Below are positions 29,502 to 38,644 of a stretch of 64,000 bases of DNA, one piece after another (positions within the stretch are counted from its first letter, which is position 1; every line of letters begins with the position of its first letter). Source of the stretch: Achromobacter sp. MYb9 (GTDB lineage Bacteria > Pseudomonadota > Gammaproteobacteria > Burkholderiales > Burkholderiaceae_B); NCBI RefSeq assembly GCF_002975275.1, contig NZ_PCOQ01000009.1, positions 62,001-126,000 on the forward strand. The letters run 5' to 3'. The notes below the pieces were generated by a model. It worked only from the letters and a program-made list of their open reading frames with translations, searched no databases and was not told the DNA's origin. The position numbers and the translations under genes are program-made.

Positions 29502-30014
29502 TTGGCCGGAGACGACCACTTCAGCCTGTTCGGCTTGCCCGCATGCTTCGACCTGGACGCGCAAGCGTTGGAAAGCGCGTGGCGCGCAGTCGCCGCGCAA
29601 GTGCATCCCGATCGTTACGCCACGGCTAGCCCCGCGGAGCGCCGTGTGGCCATGCAGTGGGCCGCGCGCGCCAACGAGGCATACCGCGTGTTGCGGGATC
29701 CCTTGCTTCGCGCGCGCTATCTGTGCGAACAGGCGGGCATCGACTTGCAGACCGAGAGCAACACGTCCATGGACACGGCTTTCCTGATGCAGCAGATGAC
29801 CTGGCGCGAGATGCTGGACGATGCGCGCGACGACGCCGATGCCCTGACCGCCTTGCAGACGGAGTTGGAAGCGGCGCGCGTAGACATGCGTGCCACGCTG
29901 ACGCGTCTGCTGGATAACGAGCGCGACTACGCGACTGCCGGGTTGAAGGTCCGGGAATGGATGTTCGTGGAAAAGCTGGCAGAAGAGCTGGCGCACGCGC
30001 AACCCGCCGGATAG
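29502..30014 (+). CDS. hscB: J-domain co-chaperone HscB
   Basis: A 170-residue co-chaperone that brings IscU to HscA and stimulates its ATPase. The J-domain HPD motif is in AAQVHPDRYATAS near residue 32; the C-terminal helical bundle binds IscU. The only sensible start is TTG at 29502, because the iscA stop codon lies six bases upstream in the same frame and no other start precedes the conserved FSLFGLPACFDLD. Translation may be coupled to iscA termination. Confidence 0.94.
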   Translation: MAGDDHFSLFGLPACFDLDAQALESAWRAVAAQVHPDRYATASPAERRVAMQWAARANEAYRVLRDPLLRARYLCEQAGIDLQTESNTSMDTAFLMQQMTWREMLDDARDDADALTALQTELEAARVDMRATLTRLLDNERDYATAGLKVREWMFVEKLAEELAHAQPAG

Positions 30015-30086
30015 CCCCGGCCGCGTTGGGGCGCCCGTGAGGCGGGGCCCCGGATTTCGCCGCCTACTGAGCAGAAAAATACAATC

Positions 30087-31949
30087 ATGGCCTTATTGCA
30101 GATATCCGAGCCCGGCGAGTCGCCCGCGCCGCACCAGCGCAAGCTGGCGGTCGGGATTGATCTGGGCACTACCAATTCCCTGGTTGCGGCGGTGCGCAGC
30201 AGCGTCGCGGAAGTGCTGCCTGATGCAGAAGGCCTTGCCTTGCTGCCGTCGGCGGTGCGCTATTTTCCCGGCGGTAAAGTCACGACGGGCCGCGAGCCCC
30301 TGGCCCAGCAGGCCGAAGATCCGCTGAATACCGTCGTGTCCGTGAAGCGTTTCATGGGCCGTTCGCTGGACGAGGCCCGCGCCACGCGCGCGCCCTATGA
30401 ATTCGTGGATGCGCCCGGCATGGTGCGCATTCGCACGGTGCAAGGCGATCTGAGCCCGGTTGAAGTGTCGGCGCAGATCCTGGCTGTGCTGCGCCAGCGC
30501 GCCGAAGACGTCCTGGGCGACGACCTGGTAGGCGCGGTCATCACCGTACCGGCGTACTTCGACGACGCGCAACGCCAGGCGACGCGAGACGCCGCTCGCC
30601 TGGCCGGCCTGAACGTGTTGCGCTTGCTGAACGAGCCCACGGCCGCGGCGATTGCCTATGGCCTGGATCACGCATCGGAAGGCGTGTATGCCGTGTATGA
30701 CCTGGGCGGCGGCACGTTCGATATTTCCATTCTGCGACTGACCCAAGGCGTGTTCGAAGTGATTTCCACCGGCGGCGACACCGCGCTGGGTGGGGACGAC
30801 TTCGACGCGCTGATCGCGGACCATGCCGTGGCCAAGCTGGCCGCCGGCGAGTTCTCGCCGGCCGACCGCCGCGGGCTGTTGATGGCGGCGCGCGCGGCGC
30901 GTGAAGCGCTGTCGGATACCGAATCCGCCCACCTGAAGCTGGCGCTGTCGGATGGGCGCGACGTGGACCTGGTCCTGACGCGCACTGAATTTGAAACGCT
31001 GGCGCAGCCGCTGGTGGAACGCACGCTGGATTGCGCGCGCCGCGCGCTGCGCGATGCGTCGCTGAAGCCCGCCGATGTGCGTGGCGTGGTGATGGTGGGC
31101 GGCGCGACGCGCATGCCCGTCGTGCGCGCCGCCGTCGGTCGCGTGTTCGGCACGGAGCCGTTGATTGACCTGGACCCGGATCAGGTCGTGGCGCTGGGCG
31201 CCGCGCTGCAAGCCAATTTGCTGGCGGGCAACCGCGCCCCGGGCGAAGACTGGCTGCTGCTGGACGTGATCCCCTTGTCGCTGGGGCTGGAAACGATGGG
31301 CGGGCTGGTCGAGCGCGTGATTCCGCGCAACAGCACCATTCCCGTGGCCCGCGCCCAGGAATTCACGACATTCAAGGATGGCCAGACCGCCATGAGCATC
31401 CATGTGGTGCAGGGCGAGCGCGACCTGGTGGCGGATTCACGTTCGTTGGCCCGGTTCGAGCTGCGTGGCATTCCCCCGATGGTGGCGGGCGCAGCGCGCA
31501 TCCGCGTGACTTTCCAGGTGGATGCGGACGGCCTGCTGAGCGTCACGGCGCGTGAACAGAGCACGGGCATCGAGGCCGCCGTATCGGTCAAGCCGTCGTA
31601 CGGGCTGACCGACGATGAAATCGCGCAGATGCTGGCAGACAGCGTGGCGCAGGCCGACACGGACGCACGCGCCCGCATGCTGCGTGAGCAGCAAGTGGAC
31701 GCGCGCCAGTTGGTGGAGTCCGTGCAAGCGGCCCTGGCCGCCGACGGCGACCTGCTGGACGCGGAAGAACGCAAGCACGTCGACGAATGCCTGCAAGCCG
31801 CCATCGCCGCGCAATCGGCGCAAGACACGGATACCGTGAAAGACGCGGTGCAAGCGCTGTCGGCCGCGACGGACGACTTTGCCGCGCGTCGAATGGACCG
31901 CAGCATTCGTGCCGCGCTGGCGGGCCGCAAACTTGATGAGATCGCCTGA
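30087..31949 (+). CDS. hscA: Fe-S assembly Hsp70 chaperone HscA
   Basis: A 620-residue specialised Hsp70. The actin-like ATPase domain shows [26 protein letters not shown] and [11 protein letters not shown]; the substrate-binding domain follows from about residue 390. It binds the LPPVK loop of IscU and drives cluster release. It is 72 bases after hscB and 10 before fdx, in the same operon order as in E. coli. Confidence 0.97.
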   Translation: MALLQISEPGESPAPHQRKLAVGIDLGTTNSLVAAVRSSVAEVLPDAEGLALLPSAVRYFPGGKVTTGREPLAQQAEDPLNTVVSVKRFMGRSLDEARATRAPYEFVDAPGMVRIRTVQGDLSPVEVSAQILAVLRQRAEDVLGDDLVGAVITVPAYFDDAQRQATRDAARLAGLNVLRLLNEPTAAAIAYGLDHASEGVYAVYDLGGGTFDISILRLTQGVFEVISTGGDTALGGDDFDALIADHAVAKLAAGEFSPADRRGLLMAARAAREALSDTESAHLKLALSDGRDVDLVLTRTEFETLAQPLVERTLDCARRALRDASLKPADVRGVVMVGGATRMPVVRAAVGRVFGTEPLIDLDPDQVVALGAALQANLLAGNRAPGEDWLLLDVIPLSLGLETMGGLVERVIPRNSTIPVARAQEFTTFKDGQTAMSIHVVQGERDLVADSRSLARFELRGIPPMVAGAARIRVTFQVDADGLLSVTAREQSTGIEAAVSVKPSYGLTDDEIAQMLADSVAQADTDARARMLREQQVDARQLVESVQAALAADGDLLDAEERKHVDECLQAAIAAQSAQDTDTVKDAVQALSAATDDFAARRMDRSIRAALAGRKLDEIA

Positions 31950-31959
31950 TTAAGACGTT

Positions 31960-32301
31960 ATGCCGAAACTGACTGTATTGCCTCATCCCGATTACTGCCC
32001 CGAAGGCGCCGTGATCGAAGACGCGCCGAAGGGCGTGTCGATCTGTCGTGTGCTGCTGGACAACCATATCGACATCGAACACGCGTGCGAGCTGTCGTGC
32101 GCCTGCACGACCTGTCACGTGGTGATCAAGCAGGGCTATTCCGCGCTGGAAGACGCGACGGATGACGAAGAAGACCTGCTGGACAAGGCCTGGGGCCTGA
32201 CCCCGACGTCGCGCCTGTCATGCCAGGCGCTGGTGACGGATACCGACCTGACGGTCGAGATCCCGAAGTACACCATCAACCATGCGAAAGAGGGCCATTG
32301 A
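31960..32301 (+). CDS. fdx: Isc-type [2Fe-2S] ferredoxin
   Basis: A 113-residue adrenodoxin-type ferredoxin that supplies electrons during cluster assembly. Cluster cysteines are in CELSCACTTCHVV (C-x5-C-x2-C spacing) and LSCQALV. Its stop codon overlaps the iscX start (TGATG). Confidence 0.97.
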   Translation: MPKLTVLPHPDYCPEGAVIEDAPKGVSICRVLLDNHIDIEHACELSCACTTCHVVIKQGYSALEDATDDEEDLLDKAWGLTPTSRLSCQALVTDTDLTVEIPKYTINHAKEGH

Positions 32302-32495
32302 TGAAGTGGACCGATACCTACGAGGTTGCCGCGGCCCTGGTCGACGCGCATCCTGATGTGGACCCCAAGACGCTGCGCTTCACGCAGCTACGTGAATGGG
32401 TCATGGCTTTGCCTGGATTCAACGACGACCCCGCCCACTGTGGCGAGAAGATCCTGGAGGCCATCCAGATGGCCTGGATAGACGAAGCGGACTGA
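32301..32495 (+). CDS. iscX: IscX (YfhJ), IscS-binding regulator
   Basis: A 64-residue acidic protein of the IscX family, which binds IscS and iron and slows or tunes cluster assembly. The typical MKWTDTYEVAAALVDAHPD start and a C-terminal helix rich in Glu and Trp are seen. The ATG overlaps the fdx stop. It closes the isc operon; a terminator follows 14 bases later. Confidence 0.96.
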   Translation: MKWTDTYEVAAALVDAHPDVDPKTLRFTQLREWVMALPGFNDDPAHCGEKILEAIQMAWIDEAD

Positions 32496-32508
32496 CCACC
32501 GCCATGAA

Positions 32509-32535
32509 GACGCTCCCGGATGGGGGCGTTTTTGT
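32509..32535 (+). terminator. Terminator of the isc operon
   Basis: ACGCTCCC pairs with GGGGGCGT (one G-U pair) around a short loop and is followed by TTTTTGTTT. Intrinsic terminator after iscX. Confidence 0.8.
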
Positions 32536-32619
32536 TTGCGCGGCCGTCGTGCCGCCGTCAAGCGGCCACGTTATCATCAGGGATCCGTACGTTGTGATCC
32601 ACCTTGCCCGAGTCTACTG

Positions 32620-33504
32620 ATGCCCGCTGCTCCCTTGCGCTTTGGCCTGGCCGCCAACCGGCTGCACCACGAAACCCCCGATGCCGCCTTGTTCACCTGG
32701 TTGCGCGCGTGCTCGTCCACGATACGCGAGCTGGGTGTCCAACTGCACACCGTCGGCCGCACGCATGACGCCATCGTGCGCGAGGGGATGTTGCAGGGGT
32801 ACAGCGGCCTGATCCGGTATCCCTACGGGCGCGAAGGCGGCCTCATGAAACTGGTGGCCCGCGTCACCGAAGGGCGCGACGGGCAGGCGCCGTTTGACGG
32901 CGCCATCTATTTGATTGATCCGGTGGATCCGTCGTCGATTTTCCCGGAAGCGTTGGCGTTGAAGCGGCAATGCATCACGCATGGCCGACCGTTCATTTCC
33001 ACGGTGGCCGGCGCCATCGAATGGATGGAAGTGGAACGCGTGCATGCCGGTTTGGCGCCCGACGCGTCGGTGTCGCGTCTGTTCAACTTTACCGGGCAGA
33101 CGCTGGCTATGATCGCGCACGATGCGCTCAAGGACGAGATGGTCGCGTTTGCCAGCGAACACTTCGACCTGTTGTCGCGGTTTGCCCGCCGCGTCGCGAC
33201 GGGCACCACGGGCGGCCGGCTGAACGAATTGGCGTGGTCGCGCGGGTGGCCCAAGGATACGCCGTGGGTGCATCGCTACCTGAGTGGGCCGCTGGGCGGC
33301 GATGCGCAGATTGCCGAACTGGTGCTTGAACATCAGTGCCAACGCGTGATCTTCTTTGAAGACCCGCATGTCGCGCGCCAGCACGAGGCCGATATCCAGT
33401 TGCTTGAGCGCGCTGTGCGCGTGGTGACCGAATCCGCCACTTGCGCGACGTCGCCCACGGTGGCGCGGCGCTGGGCGCAGGCGGTGGAAAAGCGCGTGAT
33501 CTGA
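32620..33504 (+). CDS. mgsA: Methylglyoxal synthase with duplicated MGS-like domain
   Basis: A 294-residue protein, twice the usual length (E. coli MgsA has 152). The C-terminal half, about residues 165-290, is a complete synthase: IAHDALKDE, VATGTTGGRL, LSGPLGGDAQI and the FFEDP...H-x2-D segment hold the equivalents of Asp20, Asp71, His98 and Asp101. It would turn dihydroxyacetone phosphate into methylglyoxal. Residues 5-140 look like a second copy of the fold (GRTHDAIV, YGREGGLMKLV, FDGAIYLIDPVDPSS), but all these acidic and histidine positions are changed, so it is probably regulatory or structural. No ribosome-binding site is obvious before ATG 32620. Confidence 0.88.
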   Translation: MPAAPLRFGLAANRLHHETPDAALFTWLRACSSTIRELGVQLHTVGRTHDAIVREGMLQGYSGLIRYPYGREGGLMKLVARVTEGRDGQAPFDGAIYLIDPVDPSSIFPEALALKRQCITHGRPFISTVAGAIEWMEVERVHAGLAPDASVSRLFNFTGQTLAMIAHDALKDEMVAFASEHFDLLSRFARRVATGTTGGRLNELAWSRGWPKDTPWVHRYLSGPLGGDAQIAELVLEHQCQRVIFFEDPHVARQHEADIQLLERAVRVVTESATCATSPTVARRWAQAVEKRVI

Positions 33505-33581
33505 TGTGAAGGCGCGATGGGGCTGCCGCGTTTGGTTGGCGCGTTGCCAGCCTTGCCTGGCGCTGGCCTCTTGTTGCTTCC

Positions 33582-34385
33582 TTAGTGGCCTTTGAATTGG
33601 GGCACCCGTTTTTCGCGGAACGCCTGCACGCCTTCCGTGAAATCAGCGCGGGTTGCCGAATCGAGGAACCGCGCCGTTTCTTCCGCCAGCTGCGTCTCCA
33701 GCGAGGCGTGCGTGGCGGAGCGCAGTAAGTCCTTTGCGCCCGCGATGCCGTGGGGGGCATGGCAAGCGAGCGCTTCAGCATAGGCATGCGCGGCGCCGGC
33801 GAGTTCGCCGGGTGGCGCGATGCGGTTGAGGATTCCCCAAGTCAACGCATCGCTGGCAGTGAATGCATCGTGGCGCAGCAGCAGATCAAGGGCACGCCTG
33901 ACACCCAGCACGCGCGTCAGCCCGTGCGTCATGCCTGCATCGGGCGTGGCGCCGAGTTTGAGATAGGCCGTCATGAATCGCGTGCCCGCGTCGGCAATCG
34001 CCAGGTCGCAGGCCAGCACCAGCGACAAGCCGGCGCCCGCCGCCACGCCGTGGACTTCCGCCAGCCAGATCTTGTCCATGCGGGCGATGCGCGCGATGAA
34101 ATCGTTGAGCGGGGTGAAGAGATCGAGGAGCGTGTGGCGCACTTGGTCGGGTTCGCCCGTGAACATGCTGATGTCGCCGCCGGCGCAAAAAGCCTTGCCT
34201 GCGGCGCGCAGGCGCACCACTCGGATTTCCTTGCGCGTTTCCAGCCACTGGGCCGCTTGCTGGAGGTCGCGGGCCATGGCGACATCGATGGCGTTGAGCG
34301 CGTCGGGGCGGTTCAGCGTAAGGGTGGCGATGGCGCCTTGGGCCTCGAGCTGGACGGTGGCGAAGGTGGAAAATCCTGCGGTCAT
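33582..34385 (-). CDS. Enoyl-CoA hydratase/isomerase (crotonase) family protein
   Basis: A 267-residue crotonase-fold enzyme. The oxyanion-hole segments [10 protein letters not shown] and [15 protein letters not shown] are intact. At the second catalytic position it has ATPDAG (Asp) rather than the Glu of classic hydratases, as in PaaG/isomerase-like members. GGAG seven bases before ATG 34385 sets the start. It is divergent from the Liv-type importer, CoA ligase and thiolase operon and shares a palindromic control region with it, so it very likely works on the same acyl-CoA pathway. Confidence 0.92.
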   Translation of the reverse strand: MTAGFSTFATVQLEAQGAIATLTLNRPDALNAIDVAMARDLQQAAQWLETRKEIRVVRLRAAGKAFCAGGDISMFTGEPDQVRHTLLDLFTPLNDFIARIARMDKIWLAEVHGVAAGAGLSLVLACDLAIADAGTRFMTAYLKLGATPDAGMTHGLTRVLGVRRALDLLLRHDAFTASDALTWGILNRIAPPGELAGAAHAYAEALACHAPHGIAGAKDLLRSATHASLETQLAEETARFLDSATRADFTEGVQAFREKRVPQFKGH

Positions 34386-34666
34386 GTCGTGTCTCCGATA
34401 TCGGGTAAATACCAGCTGTCGATCCAAAAACCGCGATGCTATGGTCTGAACCGAGCGCTTGCTTGGTTTTGTTTTAAGCACGCTTAGCGTACTGCATGAA
34501 AGCACTGCATGGAACTGCCGCATTGAACGATTTTCCGGCGCTGGTCTGGCGTAGGTAAAGACAGGTTCGTTGCATCTCCTGCCTCGCGGGTCGCCTGATT
34601 CATCGCCTTAAAAAATGTCCGCCCGAAGGCGGCTAGAACTTCGCGATCAAAAAAGCGAGGAGACAA
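34386..34666. other. Divergent control region of the acid-catabolism genes
   Basis: 281 non-coding bases between the crotonase gene and the ABC operon. Besides the two palindromes at 34449-34486 it holds the ribosome-binding site of the ATPase gene near its right end (GCGAGGAGACAA). No RNA gene or repeat was seen. Confidence 0.5.
34449..34468. promoter_or_regulatory. Imperfect palindrome in divergent catabolic promoter
   Basis: AACCGAGCGCTTGCTTGGTT is a 20-bp near-palindrome (14 of 20 positions symmetrical), of the type bound by TetR regulators of acyl-CoA genes. A shorter palindrome, TAAGCACGCTTA, follows at 34475-34486. Both lie between the crotonase gene and the importer operon. The TetR protein at 42501-43148 is the likely ligand; this is inference. 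Confidence 0.55.
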
Positions 34667-35491
34667 ATGGTGGATCAGTCCGAGCAGCCTCCCTTGCTGG
34701 AGGTGGATGGGGTGACCTTGGCTTTCGGCGGGGTCAAGGCATTGACTGGCGTAGGTTTTCGCGTGGCGCCGGGTTCCATCACGACGGTCATCGGCCCGAA
34801 CGGCGCCGGCAAGACCTCGCTGTTCAATACCATTTCCGGGTTCTACAAGCCGGCCGCCGGACAGATCCGGTTCGAAGGCCGCGACATCACGCGCGTGGCC
34901 GCGCCCGAGCGCGCCAAGCTGGGGCTGGCGCGCAGTTTCCAGAACATCGCGCTGTTCCGCGGCATGACGGTGCTGGACAATATCAAGCTGGGCCGTCATG
35001 CGCACTTGCGCACCAACGTGCTGGACGCCTTGTTCTATCTGGGCCGGGCACGGCGCGAAGAGATGGCGCTACGTGCTGACATTGAAGAACGCATCATCGA
35101 CTTCCTGGAGATCGATCACATTCGCCATGCGCCGGTGTCGGCCTTGTCCTATGGCCTGCAAAAACGTGTGGAGCTGGCACGCGCGCTGGCCATGAATCCC
35201 AAGGTGCTGATGCTGGACGAACCCGTGGCGGGCATGAACCGCGAAGAGACGGACGACATGGCGCGTTTCATCCTGGATGCCCGGTCCGAGTGGGGCGTGA
35301 CGGTGCTGATGGTCGAGCACGACATGGGCATGGTGATGGATTTGTCGGACCATGTGGTGGTGCTGAACTTCGGGCAGGTGATTGCCGACGGCACACCGGG
35401 CGAGGTGCAGGCGAATCCCGACGTCATCAAGGCCTATCTGGGGGCGGGCGATGTGGGCGACCTGCGTCGCCGCCTGAGGGAGGCAGCCTGA
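34667..35491 (+). CDS. Liv-type ABC transporter ATP-binding protein (LivG-like)
   Basis: A 274-residue cytosolic ATPase of the branched-chain amino acid transport (HAAT) group. Walker A is GPNGAGKTS, the signature is LSYGLQKR and Walker B is VLMLDEP. The long insert after the Q-loop (FQNIALFRGMTVLDNIKLGRH) is typical of LivG. It starts the importer operon; GAGGAG lies eight bases before its ATG and its stop overlaps the next start by one base. The operon context with a CoA ligase and thiolase points to an organic acid, not an amino acid, as substrate. Confidence 0.93.
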   Translation: MVDQSEQPPLLEVDGVTLAFGGVKALTGVGFRVAPGSITTVIGPNGAGKTSLFNTISGFYKPAAGQIRFEGRDITRVAAPERAKLGLARSFQNIALFRGMTVLDNIKLGRHAHLRTNVLDALFYLGRARREEMALRADIEERIIDFLEIDHIRHAPVSALSYGLQKRVELARALAMNPKVLMLDEPVAGMNREETDDMARFILDARSEWGVTVLMVEHDMGMVMDLSDHVVVLNFGQVIADGTPGEVQANPDVIKAYLGAGDVGDLRRRLREAA

Positions 35492-36369
35492 TGGACCTAC
35501 TGTTCTTCCTGGAGGTGACGCTGGCCGGGCTGGGCAGTGGCGGGCTATATGCGCTGGCGGCGCTGGCCTTTGTGATCGTCTACAAGGCGACGCGCGTCGT
35601 GAACATCGCCATCGGCGAATTTCTGATGCTGGGCGCCTATGTGTTCTACGCATTTGCAACCGGCATGGAATGGCCGATATGGCTGGCGATCGTCGGCGCG
35701 GTGGTGGTGTCGGGGGCCTTGGGCGCGCTGGTGGAACGGCTGACGATACGGCCCATGCTGGGCGAAGCGCCGATCTCGGTGTTCATGGTGACGGTAGGGC
35801 TGGCGTCGATATTGGTGGGCGCGGTGGAATTGATCTGGACCGCGGACCAGCGGCGGTTGCCGGAGTTCATGCCGCGCGCGCCGGTGATGGTGGGCGAGGC
35901 GTTCGTGGCGCCCAAGGTGTTCTACGGATTCTGGGTGGCCGTGGTGTTGGCCCTGTTGGTGCTGGTGGTGTTCCGCTATTGGCGTGGCGGTGTCGCGTTG
36001 CGCGCGACCGCGTCGGATCAGGGCGCCGCCTATGCGATGGGCATCAACGTGCCCCGCGTTTTTTCGCTGGCCTGGGTGGCGGCAGGGGCGTTGGCGGCGG
36101 TGTCGGGCGTGATCGTGGGCGCCATCGGCGGCATTTCATCGTCGATGGGCGTTTTCGGCCTGTCGGTGCTCGTAGTGGTGATCGTGGGCGGACTGGACAG
36201 CGTGGCGGGCGCCCTGGTGGGCGGGGTGTTCATCGGTTTGCTGGAGGCCTGGGCGGGCGCCTACCTGGGGGGCGAGTACAAGTTGCTGGCCACTTTCATC
36301 GTGCTGGTCGTGGTGTTGATGGTCAGGCCCTACGGCCTGTTCGGCACCCGTGAAATCGAGAGGCTCTGA
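35491..36369 (+). CDS. Liv-type ABC transporter permease (LivH-like)
   Basis: A 292-residue inner-membrane permease of about eight helices. The family motif near YKATRVVNIAIGEFLMLGAY and the EAA-like loop GGLDSVAGALVGGVFIG (the ATPase contact) are seen. It pairs with the LivM-like permease to form the channel. The start overlaps the stop of the ATPase gene (TGATG) with GAGGGAGG upstream; longer frames reaching 35290 are within that gene and rejected. Confidence 0.93.
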   Translation: MDLLFFLEVTLAGLGSGGLYALAALAFVIVYKATRVVNIAIGEFLMLGAYVFYAFATGMEWPIWLAIVGAVVVSGALGALVERLTIRPMLGEAPISVFMVTVGLASILVGAVELIWTADQRRLPEFMPRAPVMVGEAFVAPKVFYGFWVAVVLALLVLVVFRYWRGGVALRATASDQGAAYAMGINVPRVFSLAWVAAGALAAVSGVIVGAIGGISSSMGVFGLSVLVVVIVGGLDSVAGALVGGVFIGLLEAWAGAYLGGEYKLLATFIVLVVVLMVRPYGLFGTREIERL

Positions 36370-36372
36370 CTC

Positions 36373-37410
36373 ATGCGCATCGCGACTGCGAAGCAGACCT
36401 ACCTGGCGGACGAAGCGCTATTCGACACGCGCACCCAGCATGTATGGCTGGCGTTGCTGGCGGCGTCGCTCGCGCTGTTTCCGTTCGTGGCCGACGCGTA
36501 TTGGCTGTACCTGGCGTGCCTGGTCGCCATCAATATCGCCAGCGCGACGGGGCTGAACATCTTGACGGGCTATACCGGGTTGGTCAGCCTGGGGCAGGCG
36601 GCCTTCATGGGGTTGGGCGCCTACACGGTGGCCGTCATGGAACTGAGACTGGGCACGCCGGTGTTGGTCAATCTGCTGGGGGGCGGCGTGGTGGCGATGC
36701 TGGGCGGCCTGCTGGTGGGCATCCCGTCGTTGCGGGTGAAGGGGTTGTACCTGGCCATCGCCACGATCGCGGCGTCGTTCATCGCGCATTTCATTTTCGC
36801 GAACTGGCAGTTCACGGGCGGGACCAGCGGGCTGCAGGTGCCGCCCGCGCGATTGCTTGGCGTGGATCTGGATACGTCGTTCAAGATCTATTGGCTGATC
36901 GTGCCGGTGACCGTGCTGATGGTGCTGGGCGCGGCCAACCTGTTTCGCACGCGCATTGGCCGGGCCTTCATCGCCATTCGCGACCGCGATATCTCGGCGG
37001 AAGTCCTGGGCATCCGGCTGCTTCGCTACAAGCTCCTGTCGTTCGGCCTGTCGTCCTTCTATGCGGGCGTGGCGGGCGGGTTATGGGCGTACTTCTTTCG
37101 GGTGGTGACGCCCGAGAGCTTCCCGCTGATCATGTCGATATTCTTCCTGGCCGCGATCATCGTAGGCGGCATGGGGTCGATCCTGGGTTCCATTCTGGGC
37201 GCCATTTTCATGACGATGGTGCCTGAGTTGCTCAAGCTGATCGTGGGCTGGCTGCCGGTGGGCGGCGACGCGTTGCGGCTGGTGTCGCCCGTGCGAACGA
37301 TCGTTTTCGGCCTGCTGATCGTGGGCTTCCTGATCTTCGAGCCTCACGGGCTCGCGGAAATCTGGCGGCGCGTCCGCCGCTTCTTCCACCTGTGGCCATT
37401 CCGGACCTGA
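36373..37410 (+). CDS. Liv-type ABC transporter permease (LivM-like)
   Basis: A 345-residue inner-membrane permease. The family core GLNILTGYTGLVSLGQAAFMGLGAY and the ATPase-contact loop IVGGMGSILGSILGAIF are intact. Three bases separate it from the LivH-like gene. A 48-base gap then leads to the binding-protein gene. Confidence 0.93.
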   Translation: MRIATAKQTYLADEALFDTRTQHVWLALLAASLALFPFVADAYWLYLACLVAINIASATGLNILTGYTGLVSLGQAAFMGLGAYTVAVMELRLGTPVLVNLLGGGVVAMLGGLLVGIPSLRVKGLYLAIATIAASFIAHFIFANWQFTGGTSGLQVPPARLLGVDLDTSFKIYWLIVPVTVLMVLGAANLFRTRIGRAFIAIRDRDISAEVLGIRLLRYKLLSFGLSSFYAGVAGGLWAYFFRVVTPESFPLIMSIFFLAAIIVGGMGSILGSILGAIFMTMVPELLKLIVGWLPVGGDALRLVSPVRTIVFGLLIVGFLIFEPHGLAEIWRRVRRFFHLWPFRT

Positions 37411-37458
37411 GCGCGGTTTGGCTGTTCGCAAGACCCATAAGACCCAAGGAGACACACC

Positions 37459-38637
37459 ATGAAGCGCATCCGGATAGGCAGCGGTTTATCGAGGTTGTTG
37501 GCCCCGTTGGGCCTGGCGGCGGCATTGGCGGCGCCGATGGCGCAGGCGGCGGACGATCTGGTGCTGGGCGGATCCATCCCGCTGAGCGGCGTGTTCGCCT
37601 TTGCCGGGCAGGGCATCCATGCGGGCATCACCGATTACGTGAAGATCGTCAACGAGCAGGGCGGCGTGAAGGGGCGCAAGTTGCGCTACGTGCCCGAAGA
37701 TACGGCGTATAAGGTGGATGCGTCGGTCGCGGCGTTCAAGAAGATCACCAGCCAGAACAAGGTGAACTTCTACTACGGTGATTCGACGGGCTTTTCCAAG
37801 ACCATCAATGCCGAGTTGAACCGTACCGGCGACATCCTGATGACGGGAGCGTCGTTTGCGACCGAGCTGAACGATCCCGCCAAGTATCCGGCGCAGTTCA
37901 TGCTGGGGCCCGACTACACCGAGATGTTCGGCATTCTGCTGCGCTATATCGCCAAGGAGCAGCCCGGCGCGAAAGTGGCGTTCGTATATTCCGATACCGA
38001 ATTCGGCCGTGACCCGATTGCCGGTTCGCGCGCCGTGGCCGAAAAGCTGGGCCTGAAGGTGGCAACCGAGATCATGACGCCGCCGGGCAGCGTGGACGTG
38101 TCAACCGAGGTGATCAAGCTGCGCCGCGCGGACCCGGACTTTACGATTTTCCATGGTTACGTGCTGGCGCCGATTCCGGAATTCGTGGGGCAGGGAAAGC
38201 GCATGGGGCTCAAGACGCGCTACATGGGCACGTTCTGGACCATGGACAACTCCACCGTGATGCAGATGGGCGAGGATGCCGACGGCTTCATGGGTGTGAT
38301 GCCGTACCGGTATTACTACGATACCGAGGGCGACGCGCCGATGCTGAAGAAGATTCGCGAAATGCGTCCGCAGTACCAGAGCACGGGCTACATGCAGGGC
38401 TTTCTGGCCGCCATGCTGTTCACCGAGGTAGCCAAACGCACGTTGGACGCTGGCAAGGAGCTGACCAGCGCGAACATGAAAGCGGCGCTGGACGGCATCA
38501 AGGACTTCGATACGGGCGGCCTGATCGGCGTGCCGATTTCGATCAAGGGCAATTCCATCCCGGTGGGCCGGATCTATCGCGCCGATGTGAAGCAGAAGCA
38601 GATGGTGCCCGCGTCCGATTGGATCGTGCTGAAGTGA
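37459..38637 (+). CDS. ABC transporter substrate-binding protein (LivJ-like)
   Basis: A 392-residue periplasmic binding protein of the Leu/Ile/Val-binding type. A signal peptide ends near AAPMAQAADD at residue 30. The mature part begins LVLGGSIPLSGVFAFAGQG and has the two-lobed type I fold. AAGGAGACAC precedes the ATG. It determines uptake specificity, but the ligand cannot be read from sequence; the neighbours suggest a fatty, aromatic or alicyclic acid. Confidence 0.93.
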   Translation: MKRIRIGSGLSRLLAPLGLAAALAAPMAQAADDLVLGGSIPLSGVFAFAGQGIHAGITDYVKIVNEQGGVKGRKLRYVPEDTAYKVDASVAAFKKITSQNKVNFYYGDSTGFSKTINAELNRTGDILMTGASFATELNDPAKYPAQFMLGPDYTEMFGILLRYIAKEQPGAKVAFVYSDTEFGRDPIAGSRAVAEKLGLKVATEIMTPPGSVDVSTEVIKLRRADPDFTIFHGYVLAPIPEFVGQGKRMGLKTRYMGTFWTMDNSTVMQMGEDADGFMGVMPYRYYYDTEGDAPMLKKIREMRPQYQSTGYMQGFLAAMLFTEVAKRTLDAGKELTSANMKAALDGIKDFDTGGLIGVPISIKGNSIPVGRIYRADVKQKQMVPASDWIVLK

Positions 38638-38644
38638 GGCGACT

